Shown piece after piece: positions 7,157-14,987 of a stretch of DNA of 45,075 nucleotides. Each line of letters begins with the position of its first letter. Within the stretch, counting starts at the first letter, position 1. The stretch covers positions 1 through 45,075 of the forward strand of contig JAIBBB010000005.1 of NCBI GenBank assembly GCA_019694905.1, read 5' to 3'. Below the pieces are notes generated by a model. That model was not told the DNA's origin, did no database searches, and saw nothing but the letters and a program-made list of their open reading frames with translations. This stretch comes from Cyclobacteriaceae bacterium. GTDB taxonomy: Bacteria > Bacteroidota > Bacteroidia > Cytophagales > Cyclobacteriaceae. Both the position numbers and the translations under genes were made by a program.

Positions 7157-10005
7157 TAACGGCGGCAAATGCCCTTAAAGTCGCATCGGTCACAGGACTC
7201 AATTTCGTCGGTTTGAACAAAAGGCAAGGCAGGATCAAATAGCTGACTCACCAGATCAGTTAACCGCTTACCATATTCAGCAAGCAAAGGCCGGGCATCT
7301 TTGACTACGGCCTTGTCAGCTGATTTGTCTGTCAGGCCAAACTCATACGGTTCTTCGAAAATCTCCAGACGCCCAAATAGGCCCGGCACAATTGCCACAG
7401 ACTGATCCCATTTGCCGGCGCACAACCAGGCATAGAACAAGGTCTGAAAGGCCGCCTTGTTGGCTTTGGCCGGGTCTTCAAACAGGGACGCTACACCTGC
7501 AAACTCGGACTTGTCGCCGCCTGTTTTGTAGTCTATGATACGTATGCTGTTGTCCTTCTTGTCGATTCGGTCAACACGTCCGCCAAGATTGACAACATGG
7601 GCACCTACTGGCAAAGTGATCGTGTGACGGTCTTCAATGGAGATCAATTCGAAGGGCGCATAGGCTTCATCCAGATGGAGTATCCGGTCCACGATCTCTT
7701 TGGCAATCTCACGCACCACAAGCCTTTCGCCTTCATAGGCCACAGACTCTTCTGGTCGTAGTCCAAAGTGTTTTCGAAAGGCCTGATCCAGCCAGCGGTG
7801 GGGGTCTTTCCTCATAGTTCGCAGCCAGTCTGGTGTTACCCATCGCTGGTGGTTGTCCATTGCATCCTGATAGATCAACTGTAACGCGTAGTGAATGATA
7901 TTCCCGGCCACACGCGCATCCAGGTCATCCTCCACTTCATCAGGCATGCGCAAGCCCGCCAGATATTTCAGGTAAAACCGGAGTCCACACGTCTTGTAAT
8001 CGTTCAGTGCTGATGGTGAAAGCAGTTGCTCGCCAGTCTGACAGTACCTGGACAATTGCTCCAGAACGGCCTGTGTCTTTTGCACGGTGATGGGTGCGGC
8101 CACGTCCACGAGCACGGGTTGATGCAGAATCTTTCGTTCAAGCGTCAGGCCGGATTCATACAAAAGTTGCTGAAGGTATCTGCTCATTTCACCATCGCCA
8201 ATCTGGTCGGGCTCGGTGTTATAATAGAGATCGACTGTGGTTGCGCGCTGAAGAAGCCTGTAGAACAAATAGGCATACATGGCGTCCTGGTGTTCGAAGG
8301 TTGGCAACGCATAAGCCTTGCGGATGCTGTGTGGAATGTACGATCCCCGGCGTGGGGCGGCAGGCCAGATTCCTTCATTCAGGCCCAGGATGTGCACGTG
8401 CTCAAAATCCAGGTTGCGGGTTTCCAGCACACCCATGATCTGCAGACCCCGAACCGGTTCGCCGGAGAAAGGAATCTTCTGGGCAAGCATCAACTGCCGG
8501 AACATTCTGGCAAAGCCATGCCATTGACTGCGCTCGTCGCCCGTCGGTGGCAGCGGAGCAAGCACTTCCTGCAATCTTGCTAGCTGCCGGTGAAAATGGT
8601 AGGCATATTCACGGTCGAGTCCGGCACCAGTCTCGAAACTGGCTCCCAGATACTCCACGACCTGAAGCAGGTACTCACAAGCCCTGGCTGCTGGTACATG
8701 CCGGAAAATCAACATCATCAGCGGCTCGGTGCCAACAAAAAATTCCGGAGGCACGAGCACACGGTTCTCTTTCACGATCAATCGCGAAAGGTGACGGGAC
8801 TGCTCTCCGGCAAAGGCAGCCATGTAAGCGTGGTTGAGCAGAGGAACAACCTGGGCGTGACTGAACCAATCTCCCTTGCGTTGCCACTGCAATTCAATGC
8901 ACAAGTCCAGCAGGTGGTACAAAGGTGTGTGCTGCAACGGATAGCCCATGGTGACGTTGAATGACGGGATAGCCGGGCTGAGCGAATGCAACACCGGCAT
9001 CAGCATGGATTCGTCAGGAATCACAATCACTGTTCGCTCATCAACGGGCTCCTTGTCAGTCGCCTCAGAAAGTCTTTCGCCTACCAATCGCGCCTGACCA
9101 ACCCGCTGTGGTACGCCCGTCATCGTAACCCTGGGGCCGGCGATTGTGTGCCCCGGTCTCATTTCAAGTAACAAGGCGGGTGGGTCAGCCGAAAACGTCT
9201 TGCCCAGGATGGGATGCTGGCGATAACTGCGGAGAAAATCACCAGCCTCCTGGGTAGCTTGCCCCACATAATAGGCATCTTCATCCCACCACACCGATGC
9301 GCCGGCGGAGACATGATACGCCAACACCACTTCTTCGGCGGTGGTCAGAGCATTGAAGCCAACAAAGTGAAAATTCCTGAAGGCGTTATTTTCCGGCCCC
9401 GGCAGCTGGCGTATTTTCTCTGCCACAGCCCGGTGGATCATACCTTCGTAGGCAAGTCCATGTTCGGTGAGGTATGCTACAAATCGTCTGTACACTTCAG
9501 GGAGTCGGCGCCAGACCCGAAGGAACGATTCCTTGCTTCCCGACAAGTGGTCGCGAAATCCGGACCAGAATTCCATCAGAAATTTTCGCTGGTCTTCGGT
9601 AAGATAGTCGAATGATTCGTCGAGCTCCTTCAGGTGACTCAGGTCGCGGAAGAGCAACGGTGCGTTCACGAGATATTTGTCAACTTCATCAAAATCGCGG
9701 AGCAACATGTCGCCCCAGAAATAGAAGCGGTCGAAGGGTTCACTTTGTTCCATCACCTCCCCATGCACGCGATGGAGGATAGCAAGCAACTCAAGTTTGT
9801 CGGGCTGAACGGCTGCATGTTTCGACCTGAAAAACTCTTCAATGGTGAGGAGGTGTGGTGACCAGGCGGGGTTCTTCAACGCCTTGCCAAGGTATTGTTG
9901 AAAGTAGATGGCCGCCCGGCGGTTCGGAAACACAACAGTCAGATTCTCCGTTGCAACTCCTGACTCTGCCAGGCGATTCGCAACTTCTTGCAGGAATGAA
10001 TTCAT
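7156..10005 (-). CDS. AddB-like PD-(D/E)XK nuclease with Fe-S cluster (RecB-family, inactive helicase half)
   Basis: The 949-residue protein resembles AddB. The N-terminal half has a UvrD-like fold (VVFPNRRAAIYFQQYL, residues 24-39) but no GxGKT Walker A, so it is probably not an active motor. The C-terminal nuclease shows GGRVDRID and IIDYKTG, with Asp812, Asp825 and Lys827 in PD-(D/E)XK spacing. Cys673 plus the extreme C-terminal CxxCx5C (938, 941, 947) match the four Fe-S ligands of AddB. In the AddAB complex this subunit processes double-strand breaks. No addA helicase gene is adjacent; the upstream partner is methylmalonyl-CoA epimerase, whose stop overlaps this ATG (ATGA, 10002-10005). 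Family confident; that it works with a distant AddA is inference. Confidence 0.88.
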   Translation of the reverse strand: MNSFLQEVANRLAESGVATENLTVVFPNRRAAIYFQQYLGKALKNPAWSPHLLTIEEFFRSKHAAVQPDKLELLAILHRVHGEVMEQSEPFDRFYFWGDMLLRDFDEVDKYLVNAPLLFRDLSHLKELDESFDYLTEDQRKFLMEFWSGFRDHLSGSKESFLRVWRRLPEVYRRFVAYLTEHGLAYEGMIHRAVAEKIRQLPGPENNAFRNFHFVGFNALTTAEEVVLAYHVSAGASVWWDEDAYYVGQATQEAGDFLRSYRQHPILGKTFSADPPALLLEMRPGHTIAGPRVTMTGVPQRVGQARLVGERLSEATDKEPVDERTVIVIPDESMLMPVLHSLSPAIPSFNVTMGYPLQHTPLYHLLDLCIELQWQRKGDWFSHAQVVPLLNHAYMAAFAGEQSRHLSRLIVKENRVLVPPEFFVGTEPLMMLIFRHVPAARACEYLLQVVEYLGASFETGAGLDREYAYHFHRQLARLQEVLAPLPPTGDERSQWHGFARMFRQLMLAQKIPFSGEPVRGLQIMGVLETRNLDFEHVHILGLNEGIWPAAPRRGSYIPHSIRKAYALPTFEHQDAMYAYLFYRLLQRATTVDLYYNTEPDQIGDGEMSRYLQQLLYESGLTLERKILHQPVLVDVAAPITVQKTQAVLEQLSRYCQTGEQLLSPSALNDYKTCGLRFYLKYLAGLRMPDEVEDDLDARVAGNIIHYALQLIYQDAMDNHQRWVTPDWLRTMRKDPHRWLDQAFRKHFGLRPEESVAYEGERLVVREIAKEIVDRILHLDEAYAPFELISIEDRHTITLPVGAHVVNLGGRVDRIDKKDNSIRIIDYKTGGDKSEFAGVASLFEDPAKANKAAFQTLFYAWLCAGKWDQSVAIVPGLFGRLEIFEEPYEFGLTDKSADKAVVKDARPLLAEYGKRLTDLVSQLFDPALPFVQTDEIESCDRCDFKGICRR

Positions 10006-10403
10006 GCGCGGTCCTGACAGAGCTCAACCAGTACGCCGTTGGCGGTTTTGGGATGAATGAAAATAACCTGCTTGTTGTCGGCGCCATCAAACGGCTTTTC
10101 CCGCGTAAAAACGAAACCTTCCGGCTCGAGGCGGCTCTTTGCGGCAGGAATATCATCGGTGTGAAATGCAAGGTGGTGCAGCCCTTCTCCGCGACTTTCC
10201 ACAAAGCGGGCAATGGCGGAATCTGACCTTGTGCCTTCGAGCAATTCAATCTTCACATCGCCGACCATGAAAAACGATGTCTTTACGCCCTCGGACTCCA
10301 CTTCCTCGGTCTTGTAAGGCTCCTGCCCCAGTAATTTGGTGAACAGCCTCGAGGATTGTTCCAGATTTCTAACGGCTATGCCGATATGCTCCAATCGTTT
10401 CAT
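10002..10403 (-). CDS. mce: Methylmalonyl-CoA epimerase
   Basis: The 133-residue protein is a glyoxalase/VOC-fold enzyme that interconverts (R)- and (S)-methylmalonyl-CoA, linking propionyl-CoA breakdown or formation to succinyl-CoA in the cytoplasm. Two beta-alpha-beta-beta-beta modules are visible. Expected metal ligands are present: His6 (EHIGIAV), the GLHHLAFHTDD motif with His76/77, and Glu127 (LVELCQ). The typical NPKTANGVLVEL-like ending is seen as HPKTANGVLVEL. Length fits the family. Its stop overlaps the start of the AddB-like nuclease by four bases, so the two are co-translated though functionally unrelated. Mutase genes (mutA/mutB) are not in the window. Confidence 0.93.
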   Translation of the reverse strand: MKRLEHIGIAVRNLEQSSRLFTKLLGQEPYKTEEVESEGVKTSFFMVGDVKIELLEGTRSDSAIARFVESRGEGLHHLAFHTDDIPAAKSRLEPEGFVFTREKPFDGADNKQVIFIHPKTANGVLVELCQDRA

Positions 10404-10429
10404 CGCACGGTTATTAGGTCACACTTTAC

Positions 10430-10437
10430 TAATTTTG
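10430..10437 (+). promoter_or_regulatory. Candidate -7 element for the 10496 operon
   Basis: TAATTTTG matches TAnnTTTG exactly, 58 bases before the ATG at 10496, in the 92-base divergent gap with the epimerase gene. No clear TTTG -33 element is found at 17-23 bases upstream, so the call rests on one half of the promoter. Confidence 0.38.
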
Positions 10438-10495
10438 CCAAACCAGAGAACTTTTCAGCTAATCTAAGGGTTTTTGAACGCACAAGGTCAGCACC

Positions 10496-10906
10496 ATGAT
10501 TGAAGCAACCACTGACATCCATGTAGAGGCAGCCCGCATACAGCAGGACATCAAGGACTACCTGGGTCTGCGTGGCAGCGACCTGGTCTTTGAATATCGC
10601 GCGCTGGAAGGCAAGGTGAAGCTGGACCTTATCACCATCAACCCCAGGCACAATCAGTCATTCCTGTTTCACAGCGAGACCGGTGCCGACAAGATTGACG
10701 CGCTGAAGAAGATGTGGAGCTACGTCCAGAACTTCAAGGAAAAGGAAAACAGTTACACCATCCAATGGGTAGCGCGCAATACGAGCGAACTGCATACGTC
10801 CTATTTCCGGGCTGGCAATATTCTGGAGGCACTGGAAAAATTATACTACGGCAGGGATCGCACAACCATTACTGTCTTCAGCGTGGTTTTGAATCCCATC
10901 AGTTAA
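10496..10906 (+). CDS. Conserved-looking protein of unknown function
   Basis: The product has 136 residues, no signal peptide and no membrane segment. It is predicted mixed alpha/beta: an N-terminal helix (VEAARIQQDIKDYLGL), strands around SDLVFEYRALEGKVKLDLITI, a helical KIDALKKMWSYVQNFKEKE stretch at about 65-83, and a C-terminal helix plus strand (AGNILEALEKLYYGR, ITVFSVVLNPIS). Composition and clean frame, start and operon position support a real gene. I do not recognise the family and see no catalytic motif. It lies 10 bases before the A-type Fe-S carrier, which hints at a common transcript but not at a shared job. Confidence 0.78.
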   Translation: MIEATTDIHVEAARIQQDIKDYLGLRGSDLVFEYRALEGKVKLDLITINPRHNQSFLFHSETGADKIDALKKMWSYVQNFKEKENSYTIQWVARNTSELHTSYFRAGNILEALEKLYYGRDRTTITVFSVVLNPIS

Positions 10907-10916
10907 ATCACTAATC

Positions 10917-11243
10917 ATGATCAGCGTTACCGACAAAGCCAAAGAAAGAATCATTTCGCTGCGACGTGAGGAAGGTCGTGGCGACGATCAACATATCCGT
11001 GTGTCTGTGAAAGGCGGAGGCTGTAGCGGACTCATGTATGATCTGGGTTTTGACGCGAAGGTCGAGCCTGCGGACCAGGTCTTTGAAGACAAAGGGATTC
11101 GTATTCTGGTGGACAAGAAAAGCCTGCTCTACCTGTTAGGGACCACACTCGATTTTTCGGATGGACTCAATGGCAAAGGGTTTCAATTCATCAATCCCAA
11201 TGCCTCGCGGACGTGCGGTTGCGGAGAGAGCTTTTCAGTCTGA
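10917..11243 (+). CDS. A-type iron-sulfur carrier protein (IscA/SufA/ErpA family)
   Basis: The 108-residue protein is a HesB-like A-type carrier that receives Fe-S clusters from the assembly scaffold and passes them to target enzymes in the cytoplasm. The three cluster cysteines are present in the standard pattern: GGGCSGLMY at about residue 36, and the C-terminal RTCGCGESF with two cysteines. Length is normal. Other suf or isc genes are absent here, so I do not choose among iscA, sufA and erpA. It overlaps the next gene by 31 bases in a different frame. The window contains several Fe-S clients (NuoB, AddB-like nuclease, RicT), but linking them to this carrier is inference. Confidence 0.93.
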   Translation: MISVTDKAKERIISLRREEGRGDDQHIRVSVKGGGCSGLMYDLGFDAKVEPADQVFEDKGIRILVDKKSLLYLLGTTLDFSDGLNGKGFQFINPNASRTCGCGESFSV

Positions 11244-11962
11244 CACTTGCGGCATTCGCCGGATGTTTGCTTCTTCCCTGGAAGACTGCAGGTCAGACAA
11301 CTGAACCCCACGTCATACATCAAAGCCAGTATTGGTTCCGCTTCTACGGTCAATGCAATTTCAGATCCGGTTGGAGTCTTCATCTTGAACTGGATGAACG
11401 TCGCTCGACAAATCCGGATCTGCAGGCCAATTTTCTGATGCATGTGCATCTTCATCACCGCGTGAACAAGTACCTCGACTGGGCAACAGGCGCTTCTGCC
11501 ATCACGACTAATTCAACTATTGCGCCAACACTCGCAGTGCCTGAGCGTCGGTTGTTTCAGGAAATTTCCTTCACGCAGCCCTTTGGCAGCCGACTCAGTG
11601 GTCAATTGCGGCTGCGCGTGGATGAACGTTTCATTCAACGCAACAATCGGGTAGTCCTGTCCGATGGATACAATTTCTCCGTGCGTGAACGGCTTCGTGC
11701 TCAGCTGAGCTATCGGATCAAAGAACAATCAACTGCCATTCTAAAACTCAGCGATGAGCTGATGGTACACCAGGGAAGCACACCTCATTTCTTTGACCAG
11801 AACCGGATCTACACAGCCGTTGAGTGGCCCTTGGGCGGGGTATGGTCTGTTGAGACCGGTATAGTGCATGTCTATCAGGCGCGCTCTGACGATGGCTATG
11901 CCTCAAGAATGGTTTTCAGATTTACACTCTATGGCCGCTGGTCTGCGGTCAGTGGCAGGTAG
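11213..11962 (+). CDS. DUF2490 outer-membrane beta-barrel-like protein
   Basis: The 249-residue protein has a signal peptide (residues 1-28, ending TAGQ) and then alternating amphipathic strands typical of a small outer-membrane barrel. Segments such as WSLHLELDER, GQLRLRVDERFIQ, SYRIKEQSTAILKLSDELMV and FFDQNRIYTAVEW match the DUF2490 family, seen across Bacteroidota and of unknown function. The likely start is GTG at 11213; a TTG two codons on is an alternative, and no ATG fits before the signal peptide. It overlaps the Fe-S carrier gene by 31 bases upstream and the ridA-like gene by 34 bases tail to tail downstream. Family fairly sure; localisation is predicted. Confidence 0.82.
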   Translation: MRLRRELFSLTLAAFAGCLLLPWKTAGQTTEPHVIHQSQYWFRFYGQCNFRSGWSLHLELDERRSTNPDLQANFLMHVHLHHRVNKYLDWATGASAITTNSTIAPTLAVPERRLFQEISFTQPFGSRLSGQLRLRVDERFIQRNNRVVLSDGYNFSVRERLRAQLSYRIKEQSTAILKLSDELMVHQGSTPHFFDQNRIYTAVEWPLGGVWSVETGIVHVYQARSDDGYASRMVFRFTLYGRWSAVSGR

Positions 11963-12369
11963 GCTATGCACTTCAATTCAATGGCTATAGGTGTCGGCAA
12001 TGCCCCTACTTCCACCGTGGTCCGGCAGGGCTGCGTCAGAGGGTCCGGAAAATACTCTGCGTAGATCCTGTTGTACAAAGCAAAGTCCCGCTTCATGTTG
12101 GTGAGGTACACTGTAACATCCACCAGATGCTCCCAGCCCGCGCCTGCATCGGTCAGAATGGTCTTCACATTTTCCATCACGGCCCTCACCTGTTGCTCCA
12201 GGTCATAGCTTTCGATTTCACCGCCAGGGCCAAGTTTGAGTCCAGGAATTTCATTGGTGCCCGGTTGACGGGGACCTACACCGGAAAGAAATAGCAGATT
12301 GCCGGCACGTCTGGCGTGCGGATAGGCACCAACAGGTTTGGGTGCATTGGAAGAGTGAAGTGTGCTCAT
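11929..12369 (-). CDS. RidA family deaminase-like protein
   Basis: The 146-residue protein is of the RidA/YjgF family. It shows VGAYPHARRAGNLLFLSG near the N terminus, the helix QVRAVMENVKTIL, VDVTVYLTNM, and the catalytic arginine in PCRTTVEV followed by IAIELKCIAY. RidA enzymes hydrolyse reactive enamine/imine intermediates to ketones and ammonia; the GAYPHARR and SGVGPRQPGTN segments resemble the aminomuconate-deaminase-like subgroup, but no catabolic partners are near, so a general housekeeping role is as likely. Its ATG overlaps the DUF4198 stop by four bases (ATGA). The 3' end overlaps the converging DUF2490 gene by 34 bases, so each gene's end is the other's antisense. Confidence 0.9.
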   Translation of the reverse strand: MSTLHSSNAPKPVGAYPHARRAGNLLFLSGVGPRQPGTNEIPGLKLGPGGEIESYDLEQQVRAVMENVKTILTDAGAGWEHLVDVTVYLTNMKRDFALYNRIYAEYFPDPLTQPCRTTVEVGALPTPIAIELKCIAYLPLTADQRP

Positions 12370-13178
12370 TTGTCCGAGGCAGTGGGTGAATCGATAGCAA
12401 ACACCATACTGGCCCAGTGACTGTGCCAGTCGGCACCCTCCCTTTCAGACGCCACCATGTGAACAGCGCTGATCATCCATACGCCGGGGGCGCCCACAGG
12501 GAAACGCACAGTTCCATCTTCTTCCGTGTAGATGTTTTGCAAAAAAGTTGTGTGCTTATAGCGTCCCCAAACTTTCACCAGGGCGCCTGCCAGAGGCTTG
12601 TGCTCAAACATGATCTGTGCTGTAAGGTAATCACCAGGCTTCGTCGTGTACGGATTCTGATCGATCAGAATTTCCATCGGCAGACCCACCTCCTTCCGAA
12701 AGGTGTTGTCGGTGCGGTTGCCGGACTGCACCAGCAACTTGGCGTATCGGGTAAAGTACTCGCGGCCTGCTTCTGACTCGCGGCCGGTTCGCTTCCGCTC
12801 TACGGCAACATTGGTAAGTCCATCCTCCTCCAGATAGGCATTGAACTTTTGTGCTTCGAGCTCGATATAGGCATCATCACTCTGCATCACAAGCAGGTGC
12901 GTTCCTTCCCGGTCAAAAGTGTAAGAGAGGTTTTTTCCTTTGGAGGGTTGCACTTTGGCGGTCAGGTCCTTGACGGTGTTACCCCAGTGCATGAGTACAG
13001 AGACCGCCCGGTGCTTCGTCAAGTCCCAGTATTCGCCCTCAAAATTCTCACCTACCCTGAAATCCACTGTCATCGTTTCACCACTCTTGTAGCGAAAACG
13101 GGTTGGTTCGAGCCAAAACTCATGGGCCACTACTCCGGTGGCGATGAGCAACAAGCCCATCAGTGACAGCCTTTTCAT
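12366..13178 (-). CDS. DUF4198 periplasmic protein
   Basis: The 270-residue protein has a signal peptide (residues 1-18) followed at once by HEFWLEP, the hallmark N-terminal motif of DUF4198. Two immunoglobulin-like beta domains follow; the second contains PGDYLTAQIMFEHKPLAGALVKVWGR and EEDGTVRFPVGAPGVWMISAVHM, typical of this family. DUF4198 proteins are often encoded with nickel or cobalt transporters and may bind metal after maturation exposes the N-terminal His, but no transporter gene is present here, so a metal role is only a family inference. The gene overlaps its upstream neighbour and the downstream ridA-like gene by four bases each, so all three are co-translated. Confidence 0.88.
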   Translation of the reverse strand: MKRLSLMGLLLIATGVVAHEFWLEPTRFRYKSGETMTVDFRVGENFEGEYWDLTKHRAVSVLMHWGNTVKDLTAKVQPSKGKNLSYTFDREGTHLLVMQSDDAYIELEAQKFNAYLEEDGLTNVAVERKRTGRESEAGREYFTRYAKLLVQSGNRTDNTFRKEVGLPMEILIDQNPYTTKPGDYLTAQIMFEHKPLAGALVKVWGRYKHTTFLQNIYTEEDGTVRFPVGAPGVWMISAVHMVASEREGADWHSHWASMVFAIDSPTASDK

Positions 13179-13654
13179 CGGAACTTGAAGATGAGTGATA
13201 CTCCACCAGGGCCGACAAGCACTTCCGATGTCATTCGTGCACTGGTGGACGGCTTCATGTTGAACAGATCAACGGCCAGGGCAGCGTGTCTTTGATAAGT
13301 CTTGTTGAATGCGTAGGCCAATACCGATCCCGCGCCGCCAGCAATCAAAACCGAAGAGTTGACCGTCCGACCGGACATTGCATCGGCCAAACCATACCCG
13401 AGCATGAATCCGCCAAACAGCGAAAACAGGGACCCTACTTTGTGGTAATTGCTGGCCACATTCAACTCCCGGACAGCGTTCGAATTGGATGAAAGAACCT
13501 GATACAGTTCGTTGAACTTCAATTCCTTCCCTCCCTGCTCAAATTTCCAACGGAGAAATTCACGTGATTTGTGGATAGGCTCCTGTGTGGTCTGCGCTTG
13601 CAGCACTGCTCCGTTCAGAACTAAGGCCAGAACAACAATCATTCTCAATTTCAT
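13175..13654 (-). CDS. Exported protein of unknown function with glycine-rich hydrophobic segments
   Basis: The 159-residue protein has a signal peptide (residues 1-20, ending LQAQ). The mature part begins with a charged region, then two glycine-rich hydrophobic stretches, GSLFSLFGGFMLGYGLADAM and SSVLIAGGAGSVLAYAF (about 73-110), which could form a membrane hairpin. It ends in FKFR, an aromatic-plus-basic ending often seen in outer-membrane proteins, though the protein is too short for a usual barrel. I do not recognise the family. It sits 21 bases after the aminopeptidase gene and overlaps the DUF4198 gene by four bases (ATGA), so it is translated with an exported neighbour. Confidence 0.75.
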   Translation of the reverse strand: MKLRMIVVLALVLNGAVLQAQTTQEPIHKSREFLRWKFEQGGKELKFNELYQVLSSNSNAVRELNVASNYHKVGSLFSLFGGFMLGYGLADAMSGRTVNSSVLIAGGAGSVLAYAFNKTYQRHAALAVDLFNMKPSTSARMTSEVLVGPGGVSLIFKFR

Positions 13655-13675
13655 ACGGTGGTCCGTCAGTTGTTG

Positions 13676-14977
13676 CTATTTACCTGCGTTCATCAATTCC
13701 TCGATCTCGTCCGCTTCTACAGGTATATCTTTCATCAAATCATCGACACCTTTGCGCGTAATGAGTACGTTGTCTTCAATCCGGATGCCAAAACCCTCTT
13801 CTTTGATATAGATGCCGGGCTCGACGGTCCAAACGGAACCGACTGGCATTTTCCCGTGCATGTTACCTACATCGTGCACATCGAGTCCTAACAAATGCGA
13901 AGTGCCGTGATAGAAGTACTTTCTGAACGCAGGGTTGCCGGCAGATTGACGGCGTACATCATCTTTAGTGATCAACTTAAGGCCTATTAACTCTGACTCC
14001 ATGATCTTCTCCACTTCCTTCTGATAATCAAAGAAATTGGTGGATGGTCCGAGCATCTTCATCGCCTCACGCATCACCCGCAAAACCGCTTTGTACACCT
14101 GCTTTTGCCGCTTCGTGTAGCGACCGTTAACCGGAATAGTTCTTGTGAGATCTGCATTGTAGTTGGCAAACTCTGCCGCAACGTCCAGCAAAATGAGGTC
14201 ACCATCCTTGCAAGGGAGACTGTTCTCTATGTAGTGCAGCACCACATTGTTGGCACCAGATGCGATAATGGGGGTGTAAGCAAAGCCCCTTGATCCGCGT
14301 CTGACAAACTCATGCAGGTACTCGGCCTCAATTTCATACTCCTTCACACCGGGCTTCACGAATCCCAGCACCCGACGAAATCCATGTTCAGTGATATCGA
14401 TTGCCTCCTGAATGAGCTTCAACTCTTCTTTCTGCTTGACAATCCGCAGATCTGCCATGAGCGGGGCCACGCGATCATAGCGATGGAGCGGATACTTCGC
14501 CTGGCACCACTCAATGAATCTGGCATCGCGGGTTTGCACTACCACATCCGAACGATAGTGCTCATTGGTGTTAAGGTAGACGCGCTCGACGCCACCCATG
14601 GCCATCATGTGATGGAATCGACCAGGAAAATCGGTAGTCCACAACACCGTTTCGACACCTGAAATTTGACGGGCCTCGTCCCTGGTAAGTTTATGACCCT
14701 CCCACTTCTCCAGCAGTTCACTGGACTCCCGGATAAAGAGCACCTCCCTGAATTTCTTGTCAGGAAAATCCGGGCAAATCACCAGCTGGGTCTCTTCCTG
14801 GTTGATCCCTGTCAGGTAAAAGAGATCGTTGTTCTGGCGGAACGGCATGGTGCCGTCTGCATTGGTTGGCATGATGTCATTGGAGTTAAATACTGCCAAT
14901 GAGTTTTCCTTCATCAACTCCACCAACCGCTTGCGGTTTTGTACAAATAACCGGCTCGATATTTCTGGCTTCCTCAT
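13676..14977 (-). CDS. pepP: Xaa-Pro aminopeptidase (aminopeptidase P, M24B)
   Basis: The 433-residue protein is a creatinase/aminopeptidase P enzyme that removes an N-terminal residue preceding proline, in the cytoplasm. An N-terminal creatinase-like domain (about 1-170) precedes the pita-bread domain. The dinuclear metal ligands are all recognisable: Asp265 (LLDVAAEF), Asp276 (NADLTRTIP), His361 (HGTSHLLGLDVHD), Glu386 (VEPGIY) and Glu401 (RIEDN). I start at the ATG at 14977 (MRKPEI); an upstream in-frame ATG would add 28 residues lying mostly inside the sugar porter gene. It follows that gene by 10 bases and is followed after 21 bases by a small exported protein. Confidence 0.93.
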   Translation of the reverse strand: MRKPEISSRLFVQNRKRLVELMKENSLAVFNSNDIMPTNADGTMPFRQNNDLFYLTGINQEETQLVICPDFPDKKFREVLFIRESSELLEKWEGHKLTRDEARQISGVETVLWTTDFPGRFHHMMAMGGVERVYLNTNEHYRSDVVVQTRDARFIEWCQAKYPLHRYDRVAPLMADLRIVKQKEELKLIQEAIDITEHGFRRVLGFVKPGVKEYEIEAEYLHEFVRRGSRGFAYTPIIASGANNVVLHYIENSLPCKDGDLILLDVAAEFANYNADLTRTIPVNGRYTKRQKQVYKAVLRVMREAMKMLGPSTNFFDYQKEVEKIMESELIGLKLITKDDVRRQSAGNPAFRKYFYHGTSHLLGLDVHDVGNMHGKMPVGSVWTVEPGIYIKEEGFGIRIEDNVLITRKGVDDLMKDIPVEADEIEELMNAGK

Positions 14978-14987
14978 AAAAAATAGA

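Noticed and set aside
8026..8583. A 185-codon open frame antisense to the AddB-like gene
   Set aside because: Nested mirror frame; the AddB-like protein is continuous through it with intact motifs.
10404..10495. TTTG on the minus strand as a -33 element for the epimerase gene
   Set aside because: No TAnnTTTG follows at a suitable distance.
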